From positions 323,121-387,120 of the forward strand of contig NZ_JAETWA010000042.1 in NCBI RefSeq assembly GCF_016774335.1: DNA of 64,000 nt. The letters run 5' to 3'. This stretch comes from Luteimonas saliphila (GTDB taxonomy: Bacteria > Pseudomonadota > Gammaproteobacteria > Xanthomonadales > Xanthomonadaceae). The position numbers and the translations under genes are program-made. The notes under the pieces are model-generated. The model was not told the origin of the DNA and did not search any database. It saw only the letters and a program-made list of their open reading frames with translations. Below, piece after piece: positions 17,504 to 28,700 of the stretch (position 1 is its first letter; each line of letters begins with the position of its first letter).

Positions 17504-18585
17504 GCACGGTGACCCGGATCCGCACCGCAGCCTCCGGCGCGCGCGAGGGGCGTATCGCCCTGCTCGGCACCGGCGTGGTCGGCAGCGCAGTGGTGGCGCG
17601 CTACCGGCAGTTGGTGGGCAAGGGCGTGGCGCTGCCGCCGTTCGCCTGGCTGAGCAATTCCCGCGCGCAGGTGGTCAACGAAGGCTCGCTGGACGAGGCG
17701 ATCGCCACGGCGCGCGCCGCCCCGCAGCTGTCGTCCACGGTGCCGCCCTGGGCCGAGGGCGAGGCGCTGGCGCGCGGCGACATCGTCATCGACGCGACCG
17801 CGAGCGACACCGTCGCCGGCTGGCACGCGGAATGGCTGCTGCGCGGCATCCACGTGGTGACCGCCAACAAGCTCGGCAACGGTGGCGACCTGGCGCGCGC
17901 GCAGGCGATCGTCGAGGCGCAGAAGGAGGGCGCGCGCTACGGCGATTCGGCCACGGTCGGCGCGGGCCTGCCGCTGCTGCGCCTGATCCGCGAGCTGGTC
18001 GCAGGCGGCGACCGCATCCATGCGGTGGAAGGCGTGCTGTCGGGGTCGCTGGCGTGGCTGCTCTCGCGCTTCGACGACACCCGTCCGTTCTCCGACCTGG
18101 TGCGCGAGGCGCGCGACGCCGGCTATGCCGAGCCCGACCCGCGCCAGGACCTGTCGGGCGAGGACGTGCGCCGCAAGCTGCTGATCCTCGCCCGCGCGGC
18201 GGGCCTGCCGCTGGAGGGCCGCGACATCAACGTCTCGTCGCTGGTGCCCGACGCGCTGCGCGACGCGCCGGCCGACGCGGTCGACGCCCAGCTGACCACG
18301 CTCGATACGCCGTTGCGCGAGCGCTTCATCAATGCCTACCGCAACGATGCACGACTGTGTTTCATCGGCCGCTTCGATGCCGAGCGCGGCGCCAGCGTGG
18401 GGCTGCGCGCGCTGCCGCTGTCGCATCCGCTGGCCAGCGGGCACGGCACCGAGAACCGTGCGGCGATCTTCAGCGACCGTTACCCCGACCGGCCGCTGGT
18501 GATCCAGGGTCCGGGCGCGGGGGCCGGAGTGACCGCAGCGGCGCTGCTCGACGACGTGCTGCGGATCGCCCAACAGGTCGTCTGA
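17500..18585 (+). CDS. hom: Homoserine dehydrogenase
   Basis: Reduces aspartate semialdehyde to homoserine, feeding metX. The 361-residue product has a Rossmann motif GTGVVGSAVV, the VTANKLGNGGDLA and GDSATVGAGLPLL blocks and catalytic-domain VLSGSLAWLL. It lacks the C-terminal ACT domain of longer homoserine dehydrogenases and is not fused to aspartokinase, so allosteric control by threonine is less likely; SAM-riboswitch control of the operon may substitute. Confidence 0.93.
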   Translation: MSTVTRIRTAASGAREGRIALLGTGVVGSAVVARYRQLVGKGVALPPFAWLSNSRAQVVNEGSLDEAIATARAAPQLSSTVPPWAEGEALARGDIVIDATASDTVAGWHAEWLLRGIHVVTANKLGNGGDLARAQAIVEAQKEGARYGDSATVGAGLPLLRLIRELVAGGDRIHAVEGVLSGSLAWLLSRFDDTRPFSDLVREARDAGYAEPDPRQDLSGEDVRRKLLILARAAGLPLEGRDINVSSLVPDALRDAPADAVDAQLTTLDTPLRERFINAYRNDARLCFIGRFDAERGASVGLRALPLSHPLASGHGTENRAAIFSDRYPDRPLVIQGPGAGAGVTAAALLDDVLRIAQQVV

Positions 18586-18619
18586 GCGCCACGAGCGGAC
18601 GCCGTCCCGCGGCTGCCGC

Positions 18620-20170
18620 TCAGGCCGGGCATTTGCCCGGCTGCAGCGACGCAGCGACGTGGCCCGGCGGGTCGACGTCCCCGATCGATGCGCGCAGTTC
18701 GGTGATGCGCGCCTGCAGCCGCGCGACGGTTCCGGCGTGCGCCGGATCCGCGTACAGGTTGTCGCGCTCCAGCGGATCGTTCTCCAGGTCGTACAGCGCC
18801 CACTCGTCCGGCTGCTCCCAGAAGTGGATCAGCTTCCAGCGCCGCGTGCGCACGCCGCGGTGCTTGCGCGCGCAGTGCACCGCCGGATACTCGTACCACT
18901 CGTACAGGAAATCCTCGCGCCAATCCGCGGGCTCGCCCTCCAGCAGCGGTTTCCAGCTGCGGCCCTGCATCCAGTCGGGCGCGTCCACGCCGGCCAGTTC
19001 CAGCAGCGTCGGCGCGACGTCGACGTTCAATACCATGTGCCGGTCGTTCACGCCGCCGGCGCGGATCCTGCGCGGCCAGCGCATCAGCATCGGTACCCGG
19101 ATCGAGGGCTCCAGCATCAGCCGCTTGTCGTAGAAACCATGCTCGCCGAGGAACATGCCGTTGTCGGAGGTGTAGAGGACGATGGTGTTGTCGGCGAGCC
19201 CGTGTTCGTCGAGGAAATCCAGCACCCGACCGACGTTCTCGTCCACGCCCAGCAGCACGCGGTAGTAGTTGCGGACGTAGGCCTGGAACACTTCGCGCAG
19301 GCGCTCCTCGTCGGGCAGGTCGCGGTCGACCTGGGCCTTGCGGCGCTCGTTGTCGCGGAAGAAGTCGTCCATGTGGGCGATCTCCTGCGTGGTCTTGGAG
19401 AACGCGACCGGCGCGTCCCCGGGCTGCGGCTCGCCGAAGCCGGGCGGCAGCGGCACCTCCACCTCCTTGAACGCGTCGTAGAAGCGCGGGTCCGGTTCCC
19501 ACGGCCCATGCGGCGCCTTGAACTGGTAGCACAGGCAGAACGGCCTGTCCTTGGGCCGCTGCTGCAGGTAGTGCAGGGCCTGGTCGCCGATGACGTCGTC
19601 GGTGTGGCCGCGGAAGTGCACCGGCGCACCGTTGACGATGAACTGCGGATCGAAGTAGCTGCCCTGTCCGCGCAGGATCGCCCAGTGGTCGAAACCGGTG
19701 GGCATCGACTTGATGTGCCACTTGCCGACCATCGCGGTGTGGTAGCCGGCCTTCTGCAACAGCATCGGATACGTGATCTGGTCGTGGCGCAGCCCCATCT
19801 GCTCGTACCAGCCCGGTTCCTCGCCGTTGCTGGTCACGCCGTGGGTGTGCGCGTACAGGCCGGTCAGGAAGCTGGCGCGGCTGGGCGCGCAGACCGAGGT
19901 GGTGACGAACGCCTCGTCGAAGCGCAGGCCTTCGTTGCCGATGCGGTCCATGTTCGGCGTCTTCAGCACTGGGTTGCCGTAGATGCCCAATGCGCCGCGC
20001 GCCTGGTCGTCGGTCATGACGAACAGGATGTTGGGTGCGCCGTCGTGGGCCTTGCGCACGGGGCCGGCGGCCTGCTCGCGGGCTTGTGCCAGTACGCCCG
20101 GCAAGGCCATGCCGGCGGTGGCGGTGCCCATGAGTTGCAGCAGATGACGACGGCTGAGCGTGGCGGGCAT
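18620..20170 (-). CDS. Tat-exported type I sulfatase
   Basis: Arylsulfatase-superfamily enzyme hydrolysing sulfate esters outside the cytoplasm. The 516-residue product begins with a twin-arginine-like signal (SRRHLLQLMG, residues 6-15). It has the metal-binding MTDDQ block near residue 53, the formylglycine motif CAPSR with C94 as the residue to be oxidised, and the Ca/active-site blocks MVGKWH, YTSDNGMFLGEHG. The ATG at 20170 follows an excellent GAGGAGG. A LacI-type palindrome lies 65 bases upstream. The substrate is unknown and no formylglycine-generating enzyme is in the window. Confidence 0.92.
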   Translation of the reverse strand: MPATLSRRHLLQLMGTATAGMALPGVLAQAREQAAGPVRKAHDGAPNILFVMTDDQARGALGIYGNPVLKTPNMDRIGNEGLRFDEAFVTTSVCAPSRASFLTGLYAHTHGVTSNGEEPGWYEQMGLRHDQITYPMLLQKAGYHTAMVGKWHIKSMPTGFDHWAILRGQGSYFDPQFIVNGAPVHFRGHTDDVIGDQALHYLQQRPKDRPFCLCYQFKAPHGPWEPDPRFYDAFKEVEVPLPPGFGEPQPGDAPVAFSKTTQEIAHMDDFFRDNERRKAQVDRDLPDEERLREVFQAYVRNYYRVLLGVDENVGRVLDFLDEHGLADNTIVLYTSDNGMFLGEHGFYDKRLMLEPSIRVPMLMRWPRRIRAGGVNDRHMVLNVDVAPTLLELAGVDAPDWMQGRSWKPLLEGEPADWREDFLYEWYEYPAVHCARKHRGVRTRRWKLIHFWEQPDEWALYDLENDPLERDNLYADPAHAGTVARLQARITELRASIGDVDPPGHVAASLQPGKCPA

Positions 20171-20234
20171 GTTCGGCCTCCTCGGTGACGCGGCGGACTG
20201 GGCACACGCGCGCGGAACTTCAAGATACCGCCGC

Positions 20235-20250
20235 ATGTAACCGATTACAT
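20235..20250. promoter_or_regulatory. LacI-family-type operator upstream of the sulfatase
   Basis: ATGTAA (20235-20240), CCGA, TTACAT (20245-20250) is a 16-base palindrome of the TGTAACCGGTTACA type used by LacI-family sugar regulators. It lies between the hydrolase stop and the sulfatase start, 65 bases before the sulfatase ATG. No LacI gene is present in the window. Confidence 0.6.
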
Positions 20251-20287
20251 CGTGCGCTGCACGATCCTCCGGAGCGCGCAGTCCGGC

Positions 20288-21289
20288 TCAGGGGCGCAAG
20301 GACTCGATCAGTGCCGCGTTGAAGCGCGCGGGCGCTTCCACCTGCGGCGAATGGCCGAGATCCTCGAACTCGACCAGGTGCGCGCCGGGGATCGCGGCCA
20401 CGGCTCGCCTGCCGAGCGCGGGATAGTCGCCGAGGCGCCGCGCGAGTTCCGGTGGCGCCAGGTCCTTGCCGATGGCGGTGCGGTCCTTCTGTCCGACCAG
20501 CAATGTCGTCGGCACCGCGATGTCCCCGAATTCGTGGACCACCGGCTGGTTGAACACCATGTCCGAGGTCAGTGCCTGGCTCCATGCCACCGCATCCCGG
20601 CCGGGGCCGGCATACATGCCGCCGAGCATCCGCACCCAGCGTTCGTACTGGGGCGCCCATTCGCCGCTGTAGTACACCTCGCGCTGGTAGTCGCGGATGC
20701 TGTCGAACGTCGTCCCGGCTTCGCGCTCGCGCCACTGGTCGATACTGCGCCAGGGCACGCCTTCGGCTTTCCAGTCCTCCAGCCCGATGGGATTGACCAG
20801 GACCAGGCGCTCGCTGGCCTGCGGATACTGCAGCGCGTAGCGCGTCGCCAGCATGCCACCCATCGAATGACCGACGATGATGGCGCGCCCGATGCCGAGC
20901 GCCTCGAGCAGGGCGTGCGTATTGCCGGCGAGCTGGGCGAACGAGTACTGGTAGCGCTCCGGCTTGCTGGACTTGCAGAATCCGATCTGGTCGGGCGCGA
21001 TCACGCGATAGCCCGCGGCCGCCAGCGCGCCGATGGCCGATTCCCACGTGGCCGCGCAGAAGTTCTTGCCGTGCAGCAGCACCACGGTGCGTCCGTTGGC
21101 GGGCGCCGTGGGCGCGACATCGAGATAGGCCATTTCCAGCGCCTGCCGTTGCGACTCGAACGCATGGATCCGCACCGGATGCGGATAGTCGAAGCCCTCG
21201 AGCCGCGCGCCGTAGCGGGGGTCGGATGCCAGGATCTGCGCTGGCAGCAGCAGGGCCGCGAGCGCGGCGATGGAGGGCGACAGGCGCAT
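20288..21289 (-). CDS. Secreted alpha/beta hydrolase
   Basis: A 333-residue hydrolase with a signal peptide (about residues 1-21), oxyanion-hole motif LLHGKNF, nucleophile elbow GHSMGG, an Asp in GQKDRTAIG and a His in EDLGHSPQVE, so a full triad is visible. The substrate is unknown; some relatives act on esters or epoxides. The ATG at 21289 starts the signal peptide; an ATG ten codons earlier is possible. It lies just upstream of the sulfatase on the same strand but is separated by the operator-bearing gap. Confidence 0.82.
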   Translation of the reverse strand: MRLSPSIAALAALLLPAQILASDPRYGARLEGFDYPHPVRIHAFESQRQALEMAYLDVAPTAPANGRTVVLLHGKNFCAATWESAIGALAAAGYRVIAPDQIGFCKSSKPERYQYSFAQLAGNTHALLEALGIGRAIIVGHSMGGMLATRYALQYPQASERLVLVNPIGLEDWKAEGVPWRSIDQWREREAGTTFDSIRDYQREVYYSGEWAPQYERWVRMLGGMYAGPGRDAVAWSQALTSDMVFNQPVVHEFGDIAVPTTLLVGQKDRTAIGKDLAPPELARRLGDYPALGRRAVAAIPGAHLVEFEDLGHSPQVEAPARFNAALIESLRP

Positions 21290-21349
21290 CGTGGTCTCGC
21301 AGGCCGTGGGAACCGGCATGCTAGCGCGCGATGCGTCGACGCGACGACG

Positions 21350-22732
<1,383 letters not shown>

Positions 22733-22848
22733 GCGGGGCGCCTGCGTGCGGAAGTGGCGGTATTGTATTGGTTGCGCTCGAAACCGACGTGACGCGGTGC
22801 GCGGTCGCGCCGGGCGGTTTACCTTGTGCCCCCGACGTCCGGCCCGCC

Positions 22849-23076
22849 ATGTCCGAGTACATCCTCTACCAGCGCGACGACTGCCACCTGTGCGACCAGG
22901 CCATCGACCTGCTCGCGCGGGCGCGGCTGCCGGAGCCGGACAGCGTGTTCATCGACGACGATCCCGCGCTGGAGGCGCGCTACGGCCAGCGCGTGCCGGT
23001 GCTGCGCCTGGTCGACAGCGGCGCCGAACTGGACTGGCCGTTCGACCTGGTGGCGCTGCGCGCGCAGTTGCGATGA
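22849..23076 (+). CDS. Glutaredoxin-family mini thiol protein
   Basis: A 75-residue thioredoxin-fold protein with an N-terminal CHLC redox pair (C12/C15) and the cis-Pro region RVPVLRL, matching the small glutaredoxin-like (DUF836) family. Probably a cytoplasmic thiol-disulfide exchange protein. Its stop overlaps the next start as ATGA. Confidence 0.85.
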   Translation: MSEYILYQRDDCHLCDQAIDLLARARLPEPDSVFIDDDPALEARYGQRVPVLRLVDSGAELDWPFDLVALRAQLR

Positions 23077-23516
23077 GGCGATGGCGCCTCGTCCTCGGAA
23101 TGCTGCTGGCGGGAGGGGCGATGGCGGCGGACGTGAACCTGGCCAAGCCCGGGCGGGACGACCCGGCGCGATGGCGGGGGAAAACGCTCGGCGACGTGGT
23201 CGATGCGTCGGAGGTCGAGCGCGTGATCCTGCTGCGCGCGGCGACCAGCGCGCCGGCGGACCTGGACCTGCGCAACGTGCGCCGCATGCTGGCCGCGCAT
23301 GCGGACGCGCCATTGCAGGCCACGGACGAGCATGCCGTTCCCTGGCGGGTACGCGACGGCATCTGGCACGCGGTGCTGCTGATGCGCTCGGGACGCGTGT
23401 TCGAACTGGAGATCGATGCCGACGGCGGCGGCCGGCGCGGTTGCCTGCTGGCCGACGACGGAGCGCGCGGCTGCTTCGATCTTCACCGAAGCCGCCTTGT
23501 GCCGACCGAACCGTAG
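23073..23516 (+). CDS. Small secreted protein of unknown function
   Basis: A 147-residue protein with a signal peptide (about residues 1-18, GGAMAA) and two cysteines near the C-terminus (RRGCLLADDGARGCFDL). I do not recognise the family. It is translationally coupled to the glutaredoxin-like gene, suggesting a periplasmic redox-related role, but that is inference. Its TAG stop codon lies inside the REP element that follows. Confidence 0.7.
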   Translation: MRRWRLVLGMLLAGGAMAADVNLAKPGRDDPARWRGKTLGDVVDASEVERVILLRAATSAPADLDLRNVRRMLAAHADAPLQATDEHAVPWRVRDGIWHAVLLMRSGRVFELEIDADGGGRRGCLLADDGARGCFDLHRSRLVPTEP

Positions 23517-23593
23517 GAGCGCCTTCAGGCGCGATGCTTTTTCGCCCGGTCCCGCGACAGCCCGAAGGGGGTCGCGCCTGAAGGCGCTCCTAC
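23513..23593. repeat. REP-type inverted repeat, copy 1
   Basis: Two perfectly complementary 22-base arms (23513-23534 and 23572-23593, core GTAGGAGCGCC-TTCAGGCGCGA) surround a 37-base spacer. A diverged copy lies at 43288-43373. This is the form of REP doublets mobilised by RAYT transposases in Xanthomonadaceae relatives. The left arm contains the stop codon of the preceding gene. Confidence 0.9.
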
Positions 23594-23628
23594 GGCGATA
23601 GATCGTCGGCGCGTGCGGCGCCAGGTCC

Positions 23629-24198
23629 TCAGCGCGCGGGTCGCAGGAACACCCGCGTGCTGATCGCGACCTCGTCCGGGATCGCGCCGGTGTCGGCCCA
23701 GTCGCCGCCGCCGACGCCGAACTCCAGCCGCTTCACCGAAGCCCGGCCGGCCAGCGTCGCCGGCGAGCCCGGCGTCCAGGTGAAAGTCAGCGTGACCGGC
23801 TTGCTGACCCCGCGCAGGGTGAGCGTGCCGTCGGCGGCGTATTCATCGCCGCCGAGCGCGCGGAAGCGCTCGGCCACGTAGCGCGCCTGCGCGAACTTCG
23901 CGACATCGAAGAAGTCGCTGCCGGCCAGGGTCGAGTCGCGGTCGTCGTTGCCGGTCGCCGTGCCGGCGAGCCGGATCGTCACGTCGAGCCGGGCGGCATC
24001 GAGGTTCGCCGGATCGAAGCTGAGCTTCGTGGAGAAGTCGCCGAAGCGGCCGGTGAAGACCTCGCCGTCGTACTTCGTCGCGAACACCAGCGAAGAGCCG
24101 GGCGCCTGCACGTAGTCGGCAGCGGCGGCGGCGGGCGTGGCCATCATCGCCACCAGCATGGCGGCAACGGCGGAGGGGGAGGTCAGCTTAGGCGACAT
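23629..24198 (-). CDS. Periplasmic YceI-family protein
   Basis: A 189-residue lipocalin-like YceI protein with a signal peptide (about residues 1-26) and the family blocks FATKYDGEVFTGRFGDFS, DSTLAGSDFFDVAKFAQARY and TLRGVSKPVTLTF. YceI folds bind polyisoprenoids. Its start overlaps the cytochrome b561 gene by 11 bases, and a second, longer YceI protein begins the same operon. Confidence 0.92.
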   Translation of the reverse strand: MSPKLTSPSAVAAMLVAMMATPAAAAADYVQAPGSSLVFATKYDGEVFTGRFGDFSTKLSFDPANLDAARLDVTIRLAGTATGNDDRDSTLAGSDFFDVAKFAQARYVAERFRALGGDEYAADGTLTLRGVSKPVTLTFTWTPGSPATLAGRASVKRLEFGVGGGDWADTGAIPDEVAISTRVFLRPAR

Positions 24199-24778
24199 GT
24201 TCGGATTCCGGAGGGGGGACGGGTCGCGCCGGGCGCCCGGGCAGCATGCGCGCGAGGGTCTCGTCGCGGCGGAACAGGTGGTGGTAGAACGCCGCGCCGG
24301 CGTGCACGGCGACGAGTAGGACCAGCACCCAGAACAGGAGTTCATGCGCATCGCGCGCGCGCTCGGCCAGCCATTCATTCGGGCCGGACAGCTTGGGCAT
24401 GGCGAACAGCCCGAAGTAGCGGAACGGCCGCAGGCCGCTGGCCGAATCGTAGAGCCAGCCCGACAGCGGCATCGCCAGCGCCAGCGCATACAGCGCCCAG
24501 TGGGTGGCGGACGCGACCGCCGCCTGCCAGCGCGGCGTGCCCGCCACCGGTGCGGGTGCGCCGGCGTACAGGCGCCAGCCAAGCCGCAGCAGCATCAGCG
24601 CCAGCACGCTGATGCCCATCGACTTGTGCGCGGTGTACACCCAGAAGTATTTCGGTGTACGCGGCAGTTCGCCCATGGTCAGACCGACGATGGCCAGGCC
24701 CAGGATCATCAGCACGATCAGCCAGTGGAAGCCCTGGCTGACGCCGCCCCAGCGCTCGCGGGTGTTCTTCAGGGTCAT
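24188..24778 (-). CDS. Cytochrome b561-family membrane protein
   Basis: A 196-residue, four-helix di-heme b-type cytochrome of the bacterial CybB type. Conserved haem His residues are seen in GFHWLIV (first helix), AHKSMG, and the last helix (VAVHAG). It probably moves electrons between the quinone pool and a periplasmic partner; the flanking YceI proteins in the same operon suggest an isoprenoid-quinone link. Confidence 0.92.
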   Translation of the reverse strand: MTLKNTRERWGGVSQGFHWLIVLMILGLAIVGLTMGELPRTPKYFWVYTAHKSMGISVLALMLLRLGWRLYAGAPAPVAGTPRWQAAVASATHWALYALALAMPLSGWLYDSASGLRPFRYFGLFAMPKLSGPNEWLAERARDAHELLFWVLVLLVAVHAGAAFYHHLFRRDETLARMLPGRPARPVPPPESEHVA

Positions 24779-25593
24779 GGCACGGGCTCCGGGTCGGGCG
24801 GGCTGGGCAGCGGGTCGGAATCCGGCTTGGCCTCGCGTGCGGCGGCTTCGGCCGCTTCGACGAGGTCCGGGGACGCTTCCGGCCCCGGCGACGGATCCGC
24901 GGCGCCTTCACTCGTGGCGGGGGCACCGGGCGTGTCCGGCGCCGGTTCCGCCGCGTCCGCTGCGGACGCGACGTTCCGCGTCCGCGTCGCCTCCGCCTCG
25001 ATCCGGAGCTCGACCGTGTCGCCGATGATCGACCTCCAGGCGTCGACCCCGAACGCGGCGCGGCTCAGCGTCGCGGTTGCAGAGAATCCGACCGTACGGC
25101 GGAATGGGGGCATCGGATGGCGCCTGGCGGCGTTCAGCCGCACCTCCATCGCCACCTCGCGCTCGATCCCGCGCAGGCCCAGCTGGCCGTAGACCCGCGC
25201 GCGTTGCGCGTCGATCGGCTCGACGCGGGTCGAGACGAAGCGGGCCACGGGATGCGCCTGCGTATCGAGCAGGCCGCGCGCGAGCGTGGCGCGGTTCCAG
25301 GCCGCGTCGCCGAAGTCGAGCTGTTCGAGCGGGATCTCGACCTCGACCCGCGCGCTGCGCCAGTCTTCCGGATCGAACCACAAGGTACCGCGCGTGCCCG
25401 AGAGTGTGCCCAGCGCGCTCGAGAAACCGGCGTGGTCGACGGCGACCAGGACGCGCGTGTGCACCGGGTCCAGTGCATAGGTGGCGAGCTCGGCGCGTCC
25501 GGGCCCGGCCAGTGCGATCAGCAGCCAGGGGAATGCGGACAGCGGGAAGCGCAGGCGGCGTGGCATCGGCGTGGCCGTGGCGGACGGGTCCAT
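24775..25593 (-). CDS. YceI-family protein with acidic Pro-rich tail
   Basis: A 272-residue exported protein: signal peptide (about residues 10-35), a YceI domain (residues about 36-205) and an unusual low-complexity tail of about 65 residues rich in Ala, Pro, Glu and Asp. The stop overlaps the b561 gene as ATGA. The start at 25593 gives a nine-residue extension before a second ATG at 25566 that begins a cleaner signal peptide; the latter may be real. Confidence 0.82.
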   Translation of the reverse strand: MDPSATATPMPRRLRFPLSAFPWLLIALAGPGRAELATYALDPVHTRVLVAVDHAGFSSALGTLSGTRGTLWFDPEDWRSARVEVEIPLEQLDFGDAAWNRATLARGLLDTQAHPVARFVSTRVEPIDAQRARVYGQLGLRGIEREVAMEVRLNAARRHPMPPFRRTVGFSATATLSRAAFGVDAWRSIIGDTVELRIEAEATRTRNVASAADAAEPAPDTPGAPATSEGAADPSPGPEASPDLVEAAEAAAREAKPDSDPLPSPPDPEPVP

Positions 25594-25722
25594 CTGCGTT
25601 GCATTCTAGGCCGCCTGACACGACCGGGCCGGGGTTGCGCCGGCAACGTTGCGTTGCGAGGATGCCCGGGCACGTGCCGGCAACGCCAGGGACAGGGGCA
25701 CGACGGGGACCGGGGAGGCCGG

Positions 25723-28700
25723 GTGCGGGCGATCGTCTGGACAGCATGCGCGTGGTGCCTGCTTGCGGTGATGGCCGTGCACGCGCGGGTTCCCGGCCAG
25801 GCCGCGCGCGCGGGCGCGCCGCTCGCCGCGCCGCAACTGCCGATGCCGCGCCAGCTCAGCGTCTACGACGGCCTGCCCTCGAACCGGATCAACGCGCTGG
25901 CCGAGGATCGGCAGGGCTACCTGTGGATCGCGACCCGCGACGGCCTGGCGCGCTACGACGGCGTCGGGTTCCGCGTCTGGCGGGTGGGCGACGGATTGCG
26001 CGACAACCACGTCTGGACGGTGTTCGTCGACGACCGCGACCGGGTCTGGATCGGCACCCAGAACGCCGGCCTGTCGATGCTGGACGCGCAGCGCCGCGGG
26101 TTCACCCACTTCGACCGCAGCTCGCATCCGCAGATCGCGAGCAACGACGTCTGGTCCCTGGCGCAGACGCGCGACGGCGCGATCTGGTTCGGCACCTCGG
26201 ATGGCGGCCTGCACCGGCTCGACGACGACGGCATCGTCACCCGGTTCGCGCCCGGCGACGATCCCCGCAGCCTGCCGTCGCAGGCGGTGACCTGGCTGCG
26301 CGTGGATGGGGATGGACACCTGTGGGTGGGCTCCTACCAGGGGCTGGCGCGCTGGACCGGCGACGGCTTCGACCGGATGCTGCAGGACGTGCGCCCGAGC
26401 TCCGCGGTGAACGGGCTGGTGCTCGACGACGCCGGCGACCTGTGGATCGGCACCTCCGGTGCGGCCTATGTGTATCGCGCCGCAAGCGGCAGGATCGACC
26501 CCGCCCCCTGGCGCGATCCGGTGCAGGGCGAGCCCGTGCTGGCGATGCTGGTCCAGGACCGCCAGGGCGCGCATTGGCTCGACACCCGCAGCGGCCTGGC
26601 CATCGAACGCGACGGCGTGGTCCAGGACGTCCCGCTGTACAGCAACACCAGCCGCGGTCTGGTGCGGCCCACCTGGTCGGCCGCACTGGAGGATCGCGAA
26701 GGTGGCCTGTGGTTCGCCAGTTCCGAGACCGGGCTGTGGCACCTGCCGGCGAACTGGCGCAATTTCACCGTGTTGCGGCGCGACCTGGACGATCCGGCCT
26801 CGCCCGGCAACGCCTTCGTCTACAGCGCTTCGCCCGCACTCGATGGCGGCCTGTGGCTGGTCGGCACCGGCGGCGTACTCGACTGGCTGGATCCGCAGAC
26901 CGCGCGGATCGAGCACCGGCTCTCGGGCGTGTGCGGCGACCTGCTGCCGTACGTGGCGCGCGAAATGCGCGACCGGAGCGTCTGGATCGGCTGCCCGGCC
27001 TCGTTCACGCGGTTCGTGCCCGCCACGGGCGAGGTCCAGCGCTGGAGGCACGGGGATGCGGTCGACCCGACCACGGCGCTGAGCGTGACCGAACTGGCGG
27101 AGGAGCCCGATGGCTCCGTCTGGCTCGGCGCCACCGACGAGCTGCAACTTCGCGCACCCGACGGACGCCTGCTCCGCGTGGTGCGGGCCGGTGGTCCGGA
27201 GGGCTTCCCGGTCAACAACGCGCTGCAGCAGATGTCGCACGGGCCCGACGGCGCCCTGTGGCTGGCCACCAGCGCCGGGGTGCTGATGTGGAACGCCGGC
27301 GAGGGCCGCTTCCAGCCCGTCCCGGGGGGGCCGGAGTGGCAGGTCTTCGCGTTCGGCTTCGCTCCCGACGCCAGGGTGTGGATCGCGGGCAATGGCGTGC
27401 TCATGTCCTACCACTGGACCGGCGCGGAGCTGGTGGCCGAGCGGACCGTCGACGCGCGCCAGGGCATGCCCGCGGTGGCTCCCGGCGCGCTGATCCCCGA
27501 TGAGCTCGGCGTGGTGTGGATGACCACGCCACGCGGTCTGGTGCGCTACGACCCGGCGCGCGACCGCCTGCGTCTTTACAGCGTGCTCGATGGCCTGCCC
27601 AGCCAGCAATTCAGCGATCTCCAGTTCCAGCCGTCCGCCCGCGGCTATATCGGTGCCGGCACCGCCGACGGCCTGCTTCTGTTCCATCCGCGCCACGTGC
27701 AGGTGGGCGCGGGGGAGCGCACGCCGACGCTGTCGATCGAGTCGGTGAGCGTGCGCCGGGGCGAGGATCGGCTGGAGCTTTCGACCACCGAAGACAACGT
27801 TCTGCGTCATGACGACCGTGACCTGCGCGTGGCCGCGCGGCTGCTCTCGTTCACCGATGCGCATGCCCACCGCTATCGCTTCCGGCTGGCGGACTACGAC
27901 CCGGACTGGGTCGAGGTGGACGCGGTGGGCGAGCGCCTGTTCCCCAGCCTGCGCCACGGCCACTACATGCTGGAGGTGCAGGCGCGCACCGCGGACGAGG
28001 ACTGGACGCCGGCGATCGAACTGCGGTTCAAGGTGCAGGAACCCTGGTGGCGCACGCCCTGGGCGAAGGTCGGATGGGTGGTGGGCGCGCTGCTGCTGCT
28101 GGCGTTGCTCGCCGGACAGTACCGGGCCCGGCTCAAGCGTCGACACGCCTGGCAACTGGCCGAGGAGAAACGCGAACTGGCCGAGCAGGCATCGCTGGCC
28201 AAGACCCGGTTCCTCGCCACGCTCGGCCACGAAGTGCGCACGCCGATGACCGGGGTGCTGGGCATGAGCGAACTGCTCGCCAGCACCGACCTCGACGCGC
28301 GCCAGCGCGGCCACGTCGAATCGATCCGGCGTGCCGGCGAGCACCTGCTGCGCCTGGTCAACGACGCGCTGGACCTGGCGAGGATCGAGGCCGACCGGCT
28401 GGAACTCGACGAACAGCCGTTCGACCTGCATGCGCTGATCCGCGAAACCGTCGAGTTCTGCCGGCCGCTGGCGCAGCAGCGCGGCCTCGCCTTCGACAGC
28501 ACCATCGCCGACGGGGTGCCGCGCTGGGTGCTGGGTGATGTCGGGCGCGTGCGCCAGATCCTGCTCAACCTGCTCGGCAACGCGGTCAAGTTCACCGAGC
28601 GCGGCAGCGTGACCCTGAAGGCCGAGCCGCGACGTGCCGCCGGTGTCTGCCTGACGGTGCGCGATACCGGGCCCGGGCTCAACGAGGAGCAGAAACAGCG

